Origin: Nanosyncoccus sp963544575
GTDB lineage: Bacteria > Patescibacteriota > Saccharimonadia > Saccharimonadales > Saccharimonadaceae
Direction: 5' to 3'
Length of the DNA stretch: 64,000 nt
Assembly: GCA_963544575.1 (NCBI GenBank)
Contig: CAUUFZ010000003.1
Span: 1 to 64,000, forward strand
Part shown: in pieces, positions 1 to 7,942 of the stretch
Layout of the letters: every line of letters starts with the position of its first letter
Numbering within the stretch: position 1 is the first letter of the stretch
Made by a program: the position numbers and the translations under genes
The notes under the pieces: generated by a model
What the model saw: only the letters and a program-made list of their open reading frames with translations
What the model was told of the DNA's origin: nothing
Databases searched by the model: none

Positions 1-109
1 TACAGGATTGTTCCTTTTTTGCTTTTGATGTCTTTCTTAATTGTTTAACTGAACCGATTACGCTTAGAGACGGTAATAATTTTGCGGTTGGATTAGGCTT
101 ATTGATAAC
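1..109. other. Region downstream of sortase gene, no supported gene
   Basis: This is the left edge of the window. On the minus strand an open frame continues past the sortase TAG codon to the edge (about 36 codons, ending in a Lys-rich stretch). It has no ATG and no clear ribosome binding site. It could be the start of a further gene or simply untranslated sequence. No terminator is visible here. Confidence 0.3.
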
Positions 110-826
110 CTATTGGCTTTGCTTGGTGGTCTCTTGCACGAGGGTAGCGCGGAGGAATTGGCGTGAGAGATAGGTTTTCTGTACGTCTGACCAGGCGCCG
201 GTACAAGTAATAATACTGATGGAATCTTGGCCAGTGACTGGTGATTCGAGCATGGCAGACATTTTTTCATTGGCGTCAGCCAGGGATACTGTCTGATTTT
301 CATAAACACGATAGGTGAGTTTGGTGCCATCACCCATTTCAATCTGGATCTGGTCGCCGGCTACTAGATTATCTAGATGTTTAAAAACTCCGGCCGCAGT
401 TGGGCCACCGTTATGACCGACGAAGAGCGCGGTCTTACCAGTGAGTGGAGGAAGGGTACCGGTGTACCATCCCACATCAAAAATACTATTTGGCGTACTA
501 ATAGCGCCTTTGCCGGTGAGTCCGACCGGTAATATACGAGCGTTTTTTACGCCTAATTTCTCGATACTCATGAAGCGTGGTTTATCGTAGGCAACAGAAT
601 ATGAATTAGCTTTTTCTTCGGAAATTGGAGTTTCATCCACGGAAGCTTGATCGGTTTCGAGATCGAGGTTAGATTTCGGTAGCATTCGTTCACTACCTTC
701 TTTGGATTTGTAATAATGGTCTTCCCAGAAATATAGACGCGCGGTGACGATGGTAAAAATTAGAGCCAAGATGATAAATGGGAGATTAATGAGGATTTTA
801 GATTTTGATTTAACTTCGAGAGACAT
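110..826 (-). CDS. Sortase family transpeptidase
   Basis: A predicted membrane-anchored cysteine transpeptidase that cuts surface proteins at a sorting signal and links them to the envelope. The 238-residue protein has an N-terminal membrane segment (about residues 12-30), a linker, then a sortase domain from about residue 85. The catalytic triad is visible as His138 (GHNG), Cys208 (ITCTG) and Arg222 (SRQ). The topology with N-terminal anchor resembles class D/E sortases. It lies 14 bp after secY and is probably cotranscribed. No LPXTG-like substrate is seen in the window. The stop is TAG. Confidence 0.85.
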   Translation of the reverse strand: MSLEVKSKSKILINLPFIILALIFTIVTARLYFWEDHYYKSKEGSERMLPKSNLDLETDQASVDETPISEEKANSYSVAYDKPRFMSIEKLGVKNARILPVGLTGKGAISTPNSIFDVGWYTGTLPPLTGKTALFVGHNGGPTAAGVFKHLDNLVAGDQIQIEMGDGTKLTYRVYENQTVSLADANEKMSAMLESPVTGQDSISIITCTGAWSDVQKTYLSRQFLRATLVQETTKQSQ

Positions 827-840
827 CCCACCCAGCTTTC

Positions 841-2256
841 TTATTTATAATCGTCGTAAGTTACCATAAGGGCGCGTGAATCGAGTTGACGGAGGTTTTC
901 GAGGGCTACGGTCACCACGATGAGAAGTCCGGTACCGGAAAGGGAGAGACCCATCGGAGCGTCGCTGAGCATGATGGCGACATAGTCAGTAATGAATGGA
1001 ATCATGGCAATAAAGCCGAGTGCAAGAGCGCCAAATAGATTGAGGCGAGTCATGACTTTTTCTAGGTAATTTGCCGTGGTCATACCTGGGCGAACCCCCT
1101 CGATGAAGCCACCTTGCTTTTGGAGGTTATCAGCGATTTCTTTGGTGTTAAAAATAATGGAGGTGTAGAAGTAGGTAAAGAGTACTACGAGTAGGAAGTA
1201 GAGAGCTGGATAGATGAACCAACGTGCATTAATGCCGTTTGGATAGAGGGTTTTGAAATTTGAAGCGTTTGGCATGGTGAAAATTTCACTGATGGTTTTC
1301 GCTACGGTATTTCCCTTATCTATACTGGAGATGAGTTGTCCGACGAGAGCTGGGAGCGAAAGGAAGGCGGTGGCGAAAATGACTGGCACAACGCCGGCTG
1401 AGATAAGCTTCAAAGGTAGAATAGATTTGATGCCACCATAGGCACTGTTGCCGTGAATACGTTTAGCGTAATTGATGGTGATAATGCGCTGAGCTTCGTT
1501 GAGCTTGACGAGCCAATAAAGAATTAGGATTACGACAACTAGAAGAGCTAGAGCGACCCAGAATAGTACCGGATTGACTGGCAACTCTAGCCAACCGAAA
1601 AGATTCAGTGAGCCATTTTTGGTATCGAAAAGTTGTTGGCCGAGTGAGCCAAGGGTGCTTGGAAATTGAGAAATAATACTGGCAAAAATAATCATCGAAA
1701 TACCATTGCCGATACCTTGCTCAGTGATTAATTCACCTAGCCACATTAAGATAATGGATCCGGCGGTCATGGTAATCACTGAAACCACCCAGTCACGTGG
1801 AGTTGGGGTGAAGCTGAGAGTATTCGAAGATACCACAGATTGGTAAAGAATGTAAATATAAGCAATAGATTGGACTACGGCTAGCGGTACGGCGAGCATA
1901 CGAGTCCATTGATTAATTTTACGACGACCAGTTTCACCATCCTCGGAAAGTTCTTCGAGACTTGGAATAGCTTTACTGAGGAGCTGGAAGACGATGGAAG
2001 AGGTGATGTATGGAGAAAGCCCCACCAAAATAATGGAGAAGGAGGCTAGGCCACCACCTGAAATTAAGTTAATAAAACCGGTGAAATCTGACTTGGAAAT
2101 CAAGCTGGAAACGGCGTCCTTAAAGGTCTTAGCGTCACCCATTGGCACTGGGATATGTGCAAGCAAACGGTAAGCTACCAAAATACCTAACACGGTAAAA
2201 ATGCGTTTCAGCATGTCTTTGTTTTTTAGAGATTTCAAAATCGTCTTGAAATGCAT
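841..2256 (-). CDS. secY: Protein translocase subunit SecY
   Basis: The channel-forming subunit of the Sec translocon, 471 residues with the expected ten membrane segments. Family landmarks include LAHIPVPMGD after the first helix and an intact GIGNGIS segment near the middle; the C-terminus ends in a short basic and aromatic tail (TYDDYK). It follows rplO as in the classical spc operon, but a terminator and a possible weak promoter separate the two genes. The start has an AGAGAGGATTCC ribosome binding region. Confidence 0.97.
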   Translation of the reverse strand: MHFKTILKSLKNKDMLKRIFTVLGILVAYRLLAHIPVPMGDAKTFKDAVSSLISKSDFTGFINLISGGGLASFSIILVGLSPYITSSIVFQLLSKAIPSLEELSEDGETGRRKINQWTRMLAVPLAVVQSIAYIYILYQSVVSSNTLSFTPTPRDWVVSVITMTAGSIILMWLGELITEQGIGNGISMIIFASIISQFPSTLGSLGQQLFDTKNGSLNLFGWLELPVNPVLFWVALALLVVVILILYWLVKLNEAQRIITINYAKRIHGNSAYGGIKSILPLKLISAGVVPVIFATAFLSLPALVGQLISSIDKGNTVAKTISEIFTMPNASNFKTLYPNGINARWFIYPALYFLLVVLFTYFYTSIIFNTKEIADNLQKQGGFIEGVRPGMTTANYLEKVMTRLNLFGALALGFIAMIPFITDYVAIMLSDAPMGLSLSGTGLLIVVTVALENLRQLDSRALMVTYDDYK

Positions 2257-2286
2257 GGAATCCTCTCTATTTATTAATCTATCTTA

Positions 2287-2315
2287 CCATGTTTACTTAA
2301 GTTTTTAAAGATAAA
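2287..2315 (-). promoter_or_regulatory. Possible secY promoter
   Basis: On the minus strand TTTAAA and TAAGAT are separated by 17 bp, just after the rplO terminator. The -35 is weak. It would let secY-sortase be transcribed apart from rplF-rplO. Confidence 0.35.
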
Positions 2316-2317
2316 AA

Positions 2318-2346
2318 ATAACCCCCGTGTTAATTACGAGGGTTAT
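2318..2346 (-). terminator. Terminator after rplO
   Basis: Inverted repeat ATAACCCTCG / CGGGGGTTAT followed on the minus strand by TTTTTT, between rplO and secY. Confidence 0.75.
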
Positions 2347-2356
2347 CTCGGACTAA

Positions 2357-2821
2357 TTAGTCGTTTTGCTTTTTCAAGCGCTTTGGTACTGGGTTCTTGG
2401 TGAATGAACCACCAGCTTTTTTGAGCATTTCGAGACCAGATTTAGAGATAAATTGGGTTTCGAGATCAATTTTGCTATTAAGTTCACCACGGGTGATAAC
2501 CTTGACCTTGACGAATGGGCTAGTAATGAAACCAGCTTCGAAAAGGGTGAAGTTATCGACTTTACCAGATAAGGCATTAAGGATGTCAGTGTAGACGACT
2601 TCAGCCTTAGCGTGGATAGATTTGAAACCTTTGAGCTTAGGGACAGCTTGCATCATAGCGCGCTGACCACCCATGAAAGTAGCAGGCATCTTGCGGTGAC
2701 CAGTACGGGCTTTTTGACCCTTAGTACCACGACCTGCGGTCTTACCACGACCAGCGGCAATACCACGACCAGCACGAGTTGGGCGGGTATTAGCTTCAAC
2801 GATTAGATCATTGTATTTCAT
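2357..2821 (-). CDS. rplO: 50S ribosomal protein L15 (uL15)
   Basis: Large-subunit protein, 154 residues from the chosen start. The glycine- and arginine-rich N-terminus (RAGRGIAAGRGKTAGRGTKG) is the L15 signature and the family C-terminal core follows. The start at 2821 is chosen because it overlaps the rpsE stop codon (TAATG) and has an upstream GGAGAGCAAGT site; a longer frame starting at 2860 lies inside rpsE. The L30 gene normally found between S5 and L15 is absent. Confidence 0.97.
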   Translation of the reverse strand: MKYNDLIVEANTRPTRAGRGIAAGRGKTAGRGTKGQKARTGHRKMPATFMGGQRAMMQAVPKLKGFKSIHAKAEVVYTDILNALSGKVDNFTLFEAGFITSPFVKVKVITRGELNSKIDLETQFISKSGLEMLKKAGGSFTKNPVPKRLKKQND

Positions 2822-3459
2822 TACTTGCTCTCCTTTTCTTTGGTAGCAGTAGTATTCCACTTAGAGCGTGGAACCTGAGCTTTAAGACCATCGATAACGG
2901 CGTAAGCGATGTTGACCTTGTTGGTAGAACCGAGAGACTTGGAAATCAAGTTCTTGATACCAGTTAAACCAATTACGGAACGAACGATACTCCCAGCGAT
3001 AATACCAGTACCAGGGGCAGCTGGTTTCATCAAAACGTGAGCACCGGTAACTTTGGTTTCCACTTCGTGGCAGATAGTTTCGCCAGACATGTGGAAGGTT
3101 ACCATGTTTTTCTTGGCTACACGAGTAGCTTTTTGAACAGCGGAGGTAACATCGGCGCCCTTAGCGACACCTACACCAACTTTGTTTTTCTTATTTCCAA
3201 TAGCAACAAGAGCTTTGAAACGCATACGGCGACCACCTTTAACGGTGCGAGAAACACGATCGATATTGATAGTGATTTCTTCAAATTCTTTTGGTGCAGC
3301 TTCACCACGGACGCGATCGCGGCGATTGTTGCGGCGCATTGGGCGACCAGCCATATCGCGAGTTTGCTTGGTGGCAGCGACATCGTCAGACATTTTAAGG
3401 GTGCCAGCTTTGTTCACTACTTTTGGTTGCTTAGGAGCGGTAGAATTTGCTTCGGCCAT
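2821..3459 (-). CDS. rpsE: 30S ribosomal protein S5 (uS5)
   Basis: Small-subunit protein important for decoding accuracy, 212 residues. It has an Ala/Lys-rich N-terminal extension of about 55 residues before the S5 RNA-binding domain (VSRTVKGGRRMRFKALVAIG) and the C-terminal domain (GTGIIAGSIVRSVIGLTGI). The start at 3459 is one base after the rplR stop; a longer frame to 3492 would run into rplR. It is translationally coupled to rplO. Confidence 0.96.
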   Translation of the reverse strand: MAEANSTAPKQPKVVNKAGTLKMSDDVAATKQTRDMAGRPMRRNNRRDRVRGEAAPKEFEEITINIDRVSRTVKGGRRMRFKALVAIGNKKNKVGVGVAKGADVTSAVQKATRVAKKNMVTFHMSGETICHEVETKVTGAHVLMKPAAPGTGIIAGSIVRSVIGLTGIKNLISKSLGSTNKVNIAYAVIDGLKAQVPRSKWNTTATKEKESK

Positions 3460-3460
3460 A

Positions 3461-3790
3461 TTAGAACTCCAATCCTTCCTTACGAGCTGCATCGGCTAGA
3501 GCTGACATGCGGCCAGCGTAGGCGAAAGCACCACGATCGAATACAACTTTTGTGATATTTGCTTTTTTAGCTTTTTTGGCAATTTCTTCACCAATTTTAG
3601 CGGCTTTTTCAGTCTTAGAACCGGTTAGCTTGGTGCCAACGGTGGTAGCAGAGACTAAAGTAGTCATGGTGTCGTCATTGATAATTTGAGCAGAAACGTG
3701 AAGATTACTGATATTAACGCTCAAGCGTGGGCGAATTTCAGTACCATGAATTTTTGCACGGGTACGTTTTTTGCGATACAACTTATTCAT
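3461..3790 (-). CDS. rplR: 50S ribosomal protein L18 (uL18)
   Basis: 5S rRNA-binding protein, 109 residues. Landmarks are RPRLSVNISNLHVSAQIIND near the N-terminus and VVFDRGAFAYAGRMSALADAARKEGLEF at the C-terminus (the latter seen at about residues 82-109). Its start overlaps the rplF stop by one base, as expected in a coupled operon. Confidence 0.96.
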   Translation of the reverse strand: MNKLYRKKRTRAKIHGTEIRPRLSVNISNLHVSAQIINDDTMTTLVSATTVGTKLTGSKTEKAAKIGEEIAKKAKKANITKVVFDRGAFAYAGRMSALADAARKEGLEF

Positions 3791-4326
3791 TATTTCTTCC
3801 CTGCCTTTCCAGCCTTGCGAAGGATTACTTCGTCAGCATATTTAATACCTTTACCCTTGTATGGTTCAGGTTTCTTGAAGGCGCGAATTTCAGCGGCAAC
3901 TTGACCAACTTTTTGCTTGTCAATGCCAGAAACAACGATTTCCATCTTGTTAGTTTTTAATTCGATACCTTCTGGGGCTACGTATTTCACTGGGTGGGAG
4001 AAACCAAGGGACATTTCAATTTCTTTTGGACCACCGGAAAGACGATAGCCGACACCATTGATTTCAAGTTTTTTCTCGAAACCTTTGGAAACACCAGTAA
4101 CGGCGTTGTTTAGAAGTGCGCGTTGTAGACCATGCCAGGCACGAGCTTCAGCTTCGTCATTCTCACGAGTAACGATAATCTGACCGTCTTCGACCTTAGT
4201 CACAACGAATTTTTGTACAGGAACCTCGAGTGAACCCTTTGGTCCAGCAACAGTAATGAACTGTTCGCCGACCGTGATTGTCACTCCTGCAGGAATCTGT
4301 ACAGGTTGTTTTCCGATACGACTCAT
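3790..4326 (-). CDS. rplF: 50S ribosomal protein L6 (uL6)
   Basis: Large-subunit protein near the factor-binding site, 178 residues with the usual two related domains. It begins MSRIGKQPVQIPAGV and ends with the family motif PEPYKGKGIKYADE near residues 154-167. A GAAAGGAAG binding site precedes the start. It is the first gene of the second ribosomal transcription unit, because the cluster is broken between rpsH and rplF by about 3.2 kb of accessory genes. Confidence 0.97.
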   Translation of the reverse strand: MSRIGKQPVQIPAGVTITVGEQFITVAGPKGSLEVPVQKFVVTKVEDGQIIVTRENDEAEARAWHGLQRALLNNAVTGVSKGFEKKLEINGVGYRLSGGPKEIEMSLGFSHPVKYVAPEGIELKTNKMEIVVSGIDKQKVGQVAAEIRAFKKPEPYKGKGIKYADEVILRKAGKAGKK

Positions 4327-4353
4327 ATCTTCCTTTCAATTAATATTCGGTTA

Positions 4354-4382
4354 ATTTTAACATAATTTAAGGCTTAATTCAA
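4354..4382 (-). promoter_or_regulatory. Promoter of rplF-rplR-rpsE-rplO
   Basis: On the minus strand TTGAAT (4377-4382) and TAAAAT (4354-4359) are 17 bp apart, with TGT directly before the -10 (extended -10). It lies between the terminator of the upstream accessory gene and rplF and would restore expression of the second half of the spc cluster. Confidence 0.75.
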
Positions 4383-4396
4383 GATGAAAAATAAAA

Positions 4397-4422
4397 ATAC
4401 CCCCTCCGGAAGGAAAGGGTAT
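4397..4422 (-). terminator. Terminator of the 228-residue membrane protein gene
   Basis: ATACCC / GGGTAT inverted repeat around CTCCGGAAGG, followed by a T-rich run on the minus strand. The same style of ATACCCC hairpin ends several genes in the window. Confidence 0.75.
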
Positions 4423-4471
4423 AGATAAAATTTTACTTAATTAACAGACTAGATAGCAATAAGATGCTTTT

Positions 4472-5158
4472 TCAATAAATGTAGTACCCTGGAAATATTC
4501 CAGATAGAAAAAGCATTGAGGTTATCTCTACACCGACAGTTGCTAGGATATTTATCAAAATAAAGCAGGTTACATATTTAAATGGTAAATTACCGTAAAT
4601 TTGTAATGTTAGCAATATTGGTAGTAATATCATCCAGGTGTATTTAAAGCCAGAGAGCTTAGTATAATTCTTTTGTTCTGAATATACACAATCTATAATT
4701 TGCAGAACTTCATTAGTTATACTCATCAGAGTCAACATAAATAATAGTTCCATATTATCCATTTGATTATCATATCGAAGGATGCAACAGAATAAAATAT
4801 AGACCGTGTAGGCTCCCATAATGATAAATGTTTTAGCTCCATAATTTGATTTAGCTATTTTTGATTTTACTCCCTGTATACAATCTTCTAGATGGATATT
4901 TGCCGCTATTAACATGAAACCAAATAAACCTCCGGCAATCTTATATACACTACTCAAGTCTGACTTATAAATCATAATTGAGTAGATAACCCCAGCATAA
5001 ATTAACTTAAATAAGAGAAATAAGTTAAGTATTTTTCGAGGATGATTAACTGTATAGTCTTGCACGGATGCGTTATGGTTTCTTAAAAAGTGTCCAACCT
5101 CACCCTTTTCCTCAAAAATTGAGCTATGATGTCCTTGCTTTTTCTTGGTTTTCTTCAT
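4472..5158 (-). CDS. Hypothetical multi-pass membrane protein
   Basis: I do not recognise this protein. It has 228 residues: a charged, Lys/His-rich N-terminal tail of about 40 residues and then about six hydrophobic segments (roughly 45-63, 72-90, 108-128, 136-155, 172-188, 194-215). A strong AAGGGGGGATAAAA site precedes the start. The gene is visibly more AT-rich than the ribosomal genes around it. It is the last gene of the accessory block interrupting the spc cluster and has its own consensus promoter and terminator. Confidence 0.8.
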   Translation of the reverse strand: MKKTKKKQGHHSSIFEEKGEVGHFLRNHNASVQDYTVNHPRKILNLFLLFKLIYAGVIYSIMIYKSDLSSVYKIAGGLFGFMLIAANIHLEDCIQGVKSKIAKSNYGAKTFIIMGAYTVYILFCCILRYDNQMDNMELLFMLTLMSITNEVLQIIDCVYSEQKNYTKLSGFKYTWMILLPILLTLQIYGNLPFKYVTCFILINILATVGVEITSMLFLSGIFPGYYIY

Positions 5159-5258
5159 TTTTATCCCCCCTTTTTTCTAGAAACTTCAATACCCGTGATG
5201 TTAACAAAGTATTTTTAATAAAAATTTACTTCACTAGCGCATGGATAGTAACTTCTAT

Positions 5259-5287
5259 ATTATACAATTTTATGTATTTACTGTCAA
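5259..5287 (-). promoter_or_regulatory. Consensus promoter of the 228-residue membrane protein gene
   Basis: TTGACA (5282-5287) and TATAAT (5259-5264) are 17 bp apart on the minus strand, a perfect sigma-70-type match. The leader is about 95 nt. Confidence 0.88.
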
Positions 5288-5299
5288 ACTTTCGAATTT

Positions 5300-5327
5300 T
5301 TGCTCTTTTATCTAAAACATATATAAT
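5300..5327 (+). promoter_or_regulatory. Leaderless promoter of the metalloprotease gene
   Basis: TTGCTC (5300-5305), 16 bp, TATAAT (5322-5327), then six bases to the ATG at 5334. Transcription should start at or next to the start codon. It is divergent from the promoter at 5259-5287. Confidence 0.7.
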
Positions 5328-5333
5328 AAATAT

Positions 5334-5984
5334 ATGAGTAAAATCAATGTATTGTTAGCTAATTCAGCCGGAGAGTTTAATGAAACTCAAATTGATATCA
5401 TAAATGCCATAAAAGAAGTTGAAAAATATACTTTTACTAAGTTGAAAATCGATTGGGATATTGACCTAGTGGTAAATAATCGCATGGATTTTTTGGTAAT
5501 TCCGGAAGACGGCGTGGGTGGATATACTTATGCATGTGATTTTATTGTTTGTGCTTTAGATTTGAAGAATATGTCGATTCCGCGTTTTAAAGAGATGTTG
5601 GTTCATGAACTTGGCCATGCTGCGCGTTTGGGAAAGAACAATGAATGGATGAATACATTGTTTGACGGGATGATTTCGGAAGGTATCGCGACGTATTTCG
5701 GTACAGAATTTGCAAAAAATAATAGTGATAAGCAATTTTTCACTAAAGCTATGCTGGAACGCAGTGACGAAGAAAATGAACGCATTCTAAATGAGCTTCG
5801 CGGTAATCTTGAAGATAAAAATTATGACTACCAAACGATTTTCTTCACTGGTAACGATAAATTACCACGCTGGTCTGGCTATTCATTGGGATATTATTTG
5901 GTGAAGAAATATTTGGAGAAGACGCACAAGACAATCGAAGAAGCATTTGCTGATAAATATAAAGATTTTAGAATTGTGCTTTAG
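5334..5984 (+). CDS. Putative zinc-dependent protease (DUF2268-like)
   Basis: A probable cytoplasmic metallopeptidase of 216 residues. HELGH at residues 91-95 is the zinc motif HExxH, and SEGIATYFG with Glu116 matches the third ligand pattern of DUF2268-type predicted proteases; YSLGYYLVKKYL near residues 183-194 is also typical. No signal peptide is seen. It is the only plus-strand gene inside the ribosomal cluster, part of the accessory block. The start is supported by a -10 box six bases upstream (predicted leaderless mRNA, no Shine-Dalgarno). The substrate is unknown. Confidence 0.75.
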   Translation: MSKINVLLANSAGEFNETQIDIINAIKEVEKYTFTKLKIDWDIDLVVNNRMDFLVIPEDGVGGYTYACDFIVCALDLKNMSIPRFKEMLVHELGHAARLGKNNEWMNTLFDGMISEGIATYFGTEFAKNNSDKQFFTKAMLERSDEENERILNELRGNLEDKNYDYQTIFFTGNDKLPRWSGYSLGYYLVKKYLEKTHKTIEEAFADKYKDFRIVL

Positions 5985-6001
5985 ATTTTTATAAAAAATA
6001 C

Positions 6002-6019
6002 CCCCACCTTTCGGTGAGG
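6002..6019 (-). terminator. Terminator of the 61-residue gene
   Basis: CCTCACC-gaaa-GGTGGGG hairpin followed by TATTTTTTAT on the minus strand. It also faces the end of the plus-strand protease gene but has no T run in that direction. Confidence 0.7.
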
Positions 6020-6044
6020 ACCAGTGAAGCTTAAGTTCAAGGAT

Positions 6045-6230
6045 TTAACGGCGATAATACGGGCGATCGGACTTCATCATCCTATGCGCAAGCTTAACGA
6101 TTTCCCATTTACCATTAATTTTGACTTTTTGACAATAATAATTTTTGCCGATGGTTACCATTTCATTGTCGTTGATCAATCGAGTCCGATACTCGTCGCG
6201 TTTTTCTTGATTTTTTCTATTAATAGCCAT
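6045..6230 (-). CDS. Small basic hypothetical protein (61 aa)
   Basis: Unrecognised. The 61-residue, strongly basic soluble protein starts MAINRKNQEKRDEYR and ends SDRPYYRR. The start at 6230 is chosen because AAGGAGGGGAAG lies directly before the ATG; a longer frame to 6317 lacks such a site and runs into the promoter region. Charge suggests nucleic-acid or ribosome contact, but this is only inference. It has its own promoter and terminator. Confidence 0.7.
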   Translation of the reverse strand: MAINRKNQEKRDEYRTRLINDNEMVTIGKNYYCQKVKINGKWEIVKLAHRMMKSDRPYYRR

Positions 6231-6308
6231 CTTCCCCTCCTTGATAAACACAGAAGTAAACTTCGTTATGAAGTAAGTTGCATTAAACTGATTGTTTAAC
6301 TGAATATT

Positions 6309-6336
6309 ATTATACATTTTTAAATTTTTGTGTCAA
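6309..6336 (-). promoter_or_regulatory. Promoter of the 61-residue gene, fused to the preceding terminator
   Basis: TTGACA (6331-6336), 16 bp, TATAAT (6309-6314). The T run of the terminator upstream runs straight into the -35 (TATTTTTTTGACA). The leader is about 70 nt and contains the hairpin ACTTC-ataac-GAAGT. Confidence 0.8.
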
Positions 6337-6343
6337 AAAAATA

Positions 6344-6363
6344 CCCCCTCCGGATGGAGAGGG
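6344..6363 (-). terminator. Terminator of the 66-residue membrane protein gene
   Basis: CCCTC / GAGGGGG hairpin around TCCATCCG, followed by TATTTTTTT on the minus strand. Confidence 0.75.
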
Positions 6364-6374
6364 CTTGGTGAAAT

Positions 6375-6575
6375 CTAGTCCCATTTTATTGTTTCAAATA
6401 CGATAAATACTAGAAATAGACCTAGTATTGCTAAGGTTGCAAGTGTGGCATATTCATTTATTGTAGATATTTGAGATAAAATACTATAGAATAAGTAAAT
6501 AATCACGGCTACAGCAAATAAGCTTGAAATGCCCATCATAAAAACATCTAATTTTTCATTAAAATTATTTTTCAT
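6375..6575 (-). CDS. Small hypothetical membrane protein (66 aa)
   Basis: Unrecognised. Two hydrophobic segments (about residues 12-33 and 43-61) with a short acidic C-terminus ending IKWD suggest a two-pass inner-membrane protein. An AAAAAGGGGGAATTATT site precedes the ATG. It has a consensus promoter with a leader of about 100 nt and its own terminator. It is part of the accessory block in the spc cluster. Confidence 0.7.
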   Translation of the reverse strand: MKNNFNEKLDVFMMGISSLFAVAVIIYLFYSILSQISTINEYATLATLAILGLFLVFIVFETIKWD

Positions 6576-6681
6576 AATAATTCCCCCTTTTTAAAATAGA
6601 AAAATTGGTTACGACAAAGTAATAAGTTAGTTTCACCAAATTTATAAGTTACAATCAAAGAGCTAAATCTTTGATTCTTAT

Positions 6682-6710
6682 ATTGTATCATTTTTGAACT
6701 CATTTGTCAA
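6682..6710 (-). promoter_or_regulatory. Promoter and hairpin leader of the 66-residue gene
   Basis: TTGACA (6705-6710), 17 bp, TACAAT (6682-6687). Right after it the transcript can form the perfect 9-bp hairpin AATCAAAGA-tttagc-TCTTTGATT. A second TTGACA at 6736-6741 is fused to the preceding terminator but lacks a good -10. Confidence 0.8.
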
Positions 6711-6746
6711 TCTAGCTTATGCTTAAAATATTTTTTGTCAAAAAAT

Positions 6747-6769
6747 ACCCCCCTCCGGAAGGAAGGGGT
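6747..6769 (-). terminator. Terminator of the 204-residue gene
   Basis: ACCCCTTCC / GGAGGGGGGT hairpin followed by TATTTTTT on the minus strand. Confidence 0.75.
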
Positions 6770-6787
6770 GGTTAGGATTGGTTTGGA

Positions 6788-7402
6788 TTATGACCAGAGA
6801 CGCAGGTCCGATAAGATATCGCGAAACCAGGTAAGCTTTCTTTTTTCGCGTCGCAAGGTGTATGGTTTGACTGGCTCGGGTAGTATTGGAGGTAAATCAC
6901 TGAAAAGCTCTGGATAAACTATGGATATCTTGGTTCGAAATGCATAGTTAACCATTGTGCTAAAGATTAAAACCGGGATATCTTCTCTGCCAAAAGTGAT
7001 TAGGAAGGGATCACCAAAACAGGCATCGACGACGAACTTGGAGGATCTTCTTCTTACGTGATTTTTGATAATTTGGTGTTTTTCCAGTGTCGTAAAATTG
7101 ATACGACGAATATAGGCTGGAGTGTCAAGCTGTCTAGAATATCGACGATTTTCGATTTTTAATACGTCTAAATCTTGAAGGATTTCCAATTGGGTAGCAA
7201 TCTTAAGTCCTTGAAAACAAAAGCCTGCAGGAATTTCTGCCTCGTCAACTTGCTTGGTTATTAGGTCGTGAATAATGGAGTAAATCGGTAAATTAAAGGT
7301 CTTATTATCCGGATGAATACAGTGTTTAATAGACCATGCATTGATTATTCTAATTTTGCCTGCCATGATGTCATCGTAGATTTGATTTTTACTGAGCAAC
7401 AT
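6788..7402 (-). CDS. Hypothetical protein, possible dCTP deaminase/dUTPase-fold protein
   Basis: A soluble 204-residue protein. The N-terminus (LLSKNQIYDDIMAGKIRI) and the stretch IPAGFCFQGLKIATQLEIL near residues 58-76 resemble the start and the strand pattern of dCTP deaminase (Dcd), where a start like ILSDREI and a PGEF-LATTLE strand are typical. The Dcd active-site segment (SSxAR) is not clearly present, so it may be a degenerate relative or unrelated. The ATG at 7402 is chosen over the GTG at 7411 because AGAGGTGA is well spaced to it. It is the first gene of the accessory block after rpsH. Confidence 0.6.
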   Translation of the reverse strand: MLLSKNQIYDDIMAGKIRIINAWSIKHCIHPDNKTFNLPIYSIIHDLITKQVDEAEIPAGFCFQGLKIATQLEILQDLDVLKIENRRYSRQLDTPAYIRRINFTTLEKHQIIKNHVRRRSSKFVVDACFGDPFLITFGREDIPVLIFSTMVNYAFRTKISIVYPELFSDLPPILPEPVKPYTLRREKRKLTWFRDILSDLRLWS

Positions 7403-7486
7403 GGTATTCACCTCTCTTTCTGAAAGATGTAATGTCCTAACTTAAAGTGCATATTCGTCGGACGAGATACAGATTAATTTTAGCAT

Positions 7487-7518
7487 AAAAATAAGGCCAG
7501 GAGTTCTGACCTTATTTT
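7487..7518 (-). terminator. Terminator after rpsH
   Basis: AAATAAGG-t-CAG / CTG-g-CCTTATTT hairpin with a T tract. It ends the first ribosomal transcription unit before the accessory block. Confidence 0.85.
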
Positions 7519-7528
7519 TTCTAGTTTA

Positions 7529-7930
7529 TTACCAAACCTTGACTAAGATTTCACCACCGAGGCGAGCTTTGCGAGCTTCCTCACCAGTCATGATACCTTT
7601 TGAAGTCGAGACGAGGATGACACCACGACCGGATTTGACCTTTGGAAGATCATCGGCGGAAGTATAAACGCGGCGACCTGGTTTACTGACCTTAGTGATT
7701 TCGTTAATACGAGCGATTTCGTCAGCTTGATTGATCAAGACGTGGATGAAATTGCGTGGTTTTGCTTCTTCGATTGAGAAGTCAGCGATAAACTTGGTTT
7801 TCTTGAGACCTTCTAGTACAGCAAGCTTTAGTTTAGAAGTTGGTACAACAATCTCGTTTTTGTTGACGAGAATAGCATTGCGGATACGAGTGATAAGGTC
7901 GGCAATTTGATCTGTTGATTGTAATGACAT
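7529..7930 (-). CDS. rpsH: 30S ribosomal protein S8 (uS8)
   Basis: 16S rRNA-binding protein, 133 residues. It starts with the family pattern DQIADLITRIRNA and ends GVILVSTSKGIMTGEEARKA...LGGEILVKVW. In many bacteria S8 represses the spc operon. Here it is the last gene of the upstream ribosomal unit and is cut off from rplF by a terminator and accessory genes. Confidence 0.97.
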   Translation of the reverse strand: MSLQSTDQIADLITRIRNAILVNKNEIVVPTSKLKLAVLEGLKKTKFIADFSIEEAKPRNFIHVLINQADEIARINEITKVSKPGRRVYTSADDLPKVKSGRGVILVSTSKGIMTGEEARKARLGGEILVKVW

Positions 7931-7942
7931 ATCTTATCCTTT

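Noticed and set aside
1..826. Stop-codon readthrough of the sortase TAG into the open frame to the window edge
   Set aside because: The sortase domain is complete before the TAG, and an open frame of about 36 codons is expected often by chance.
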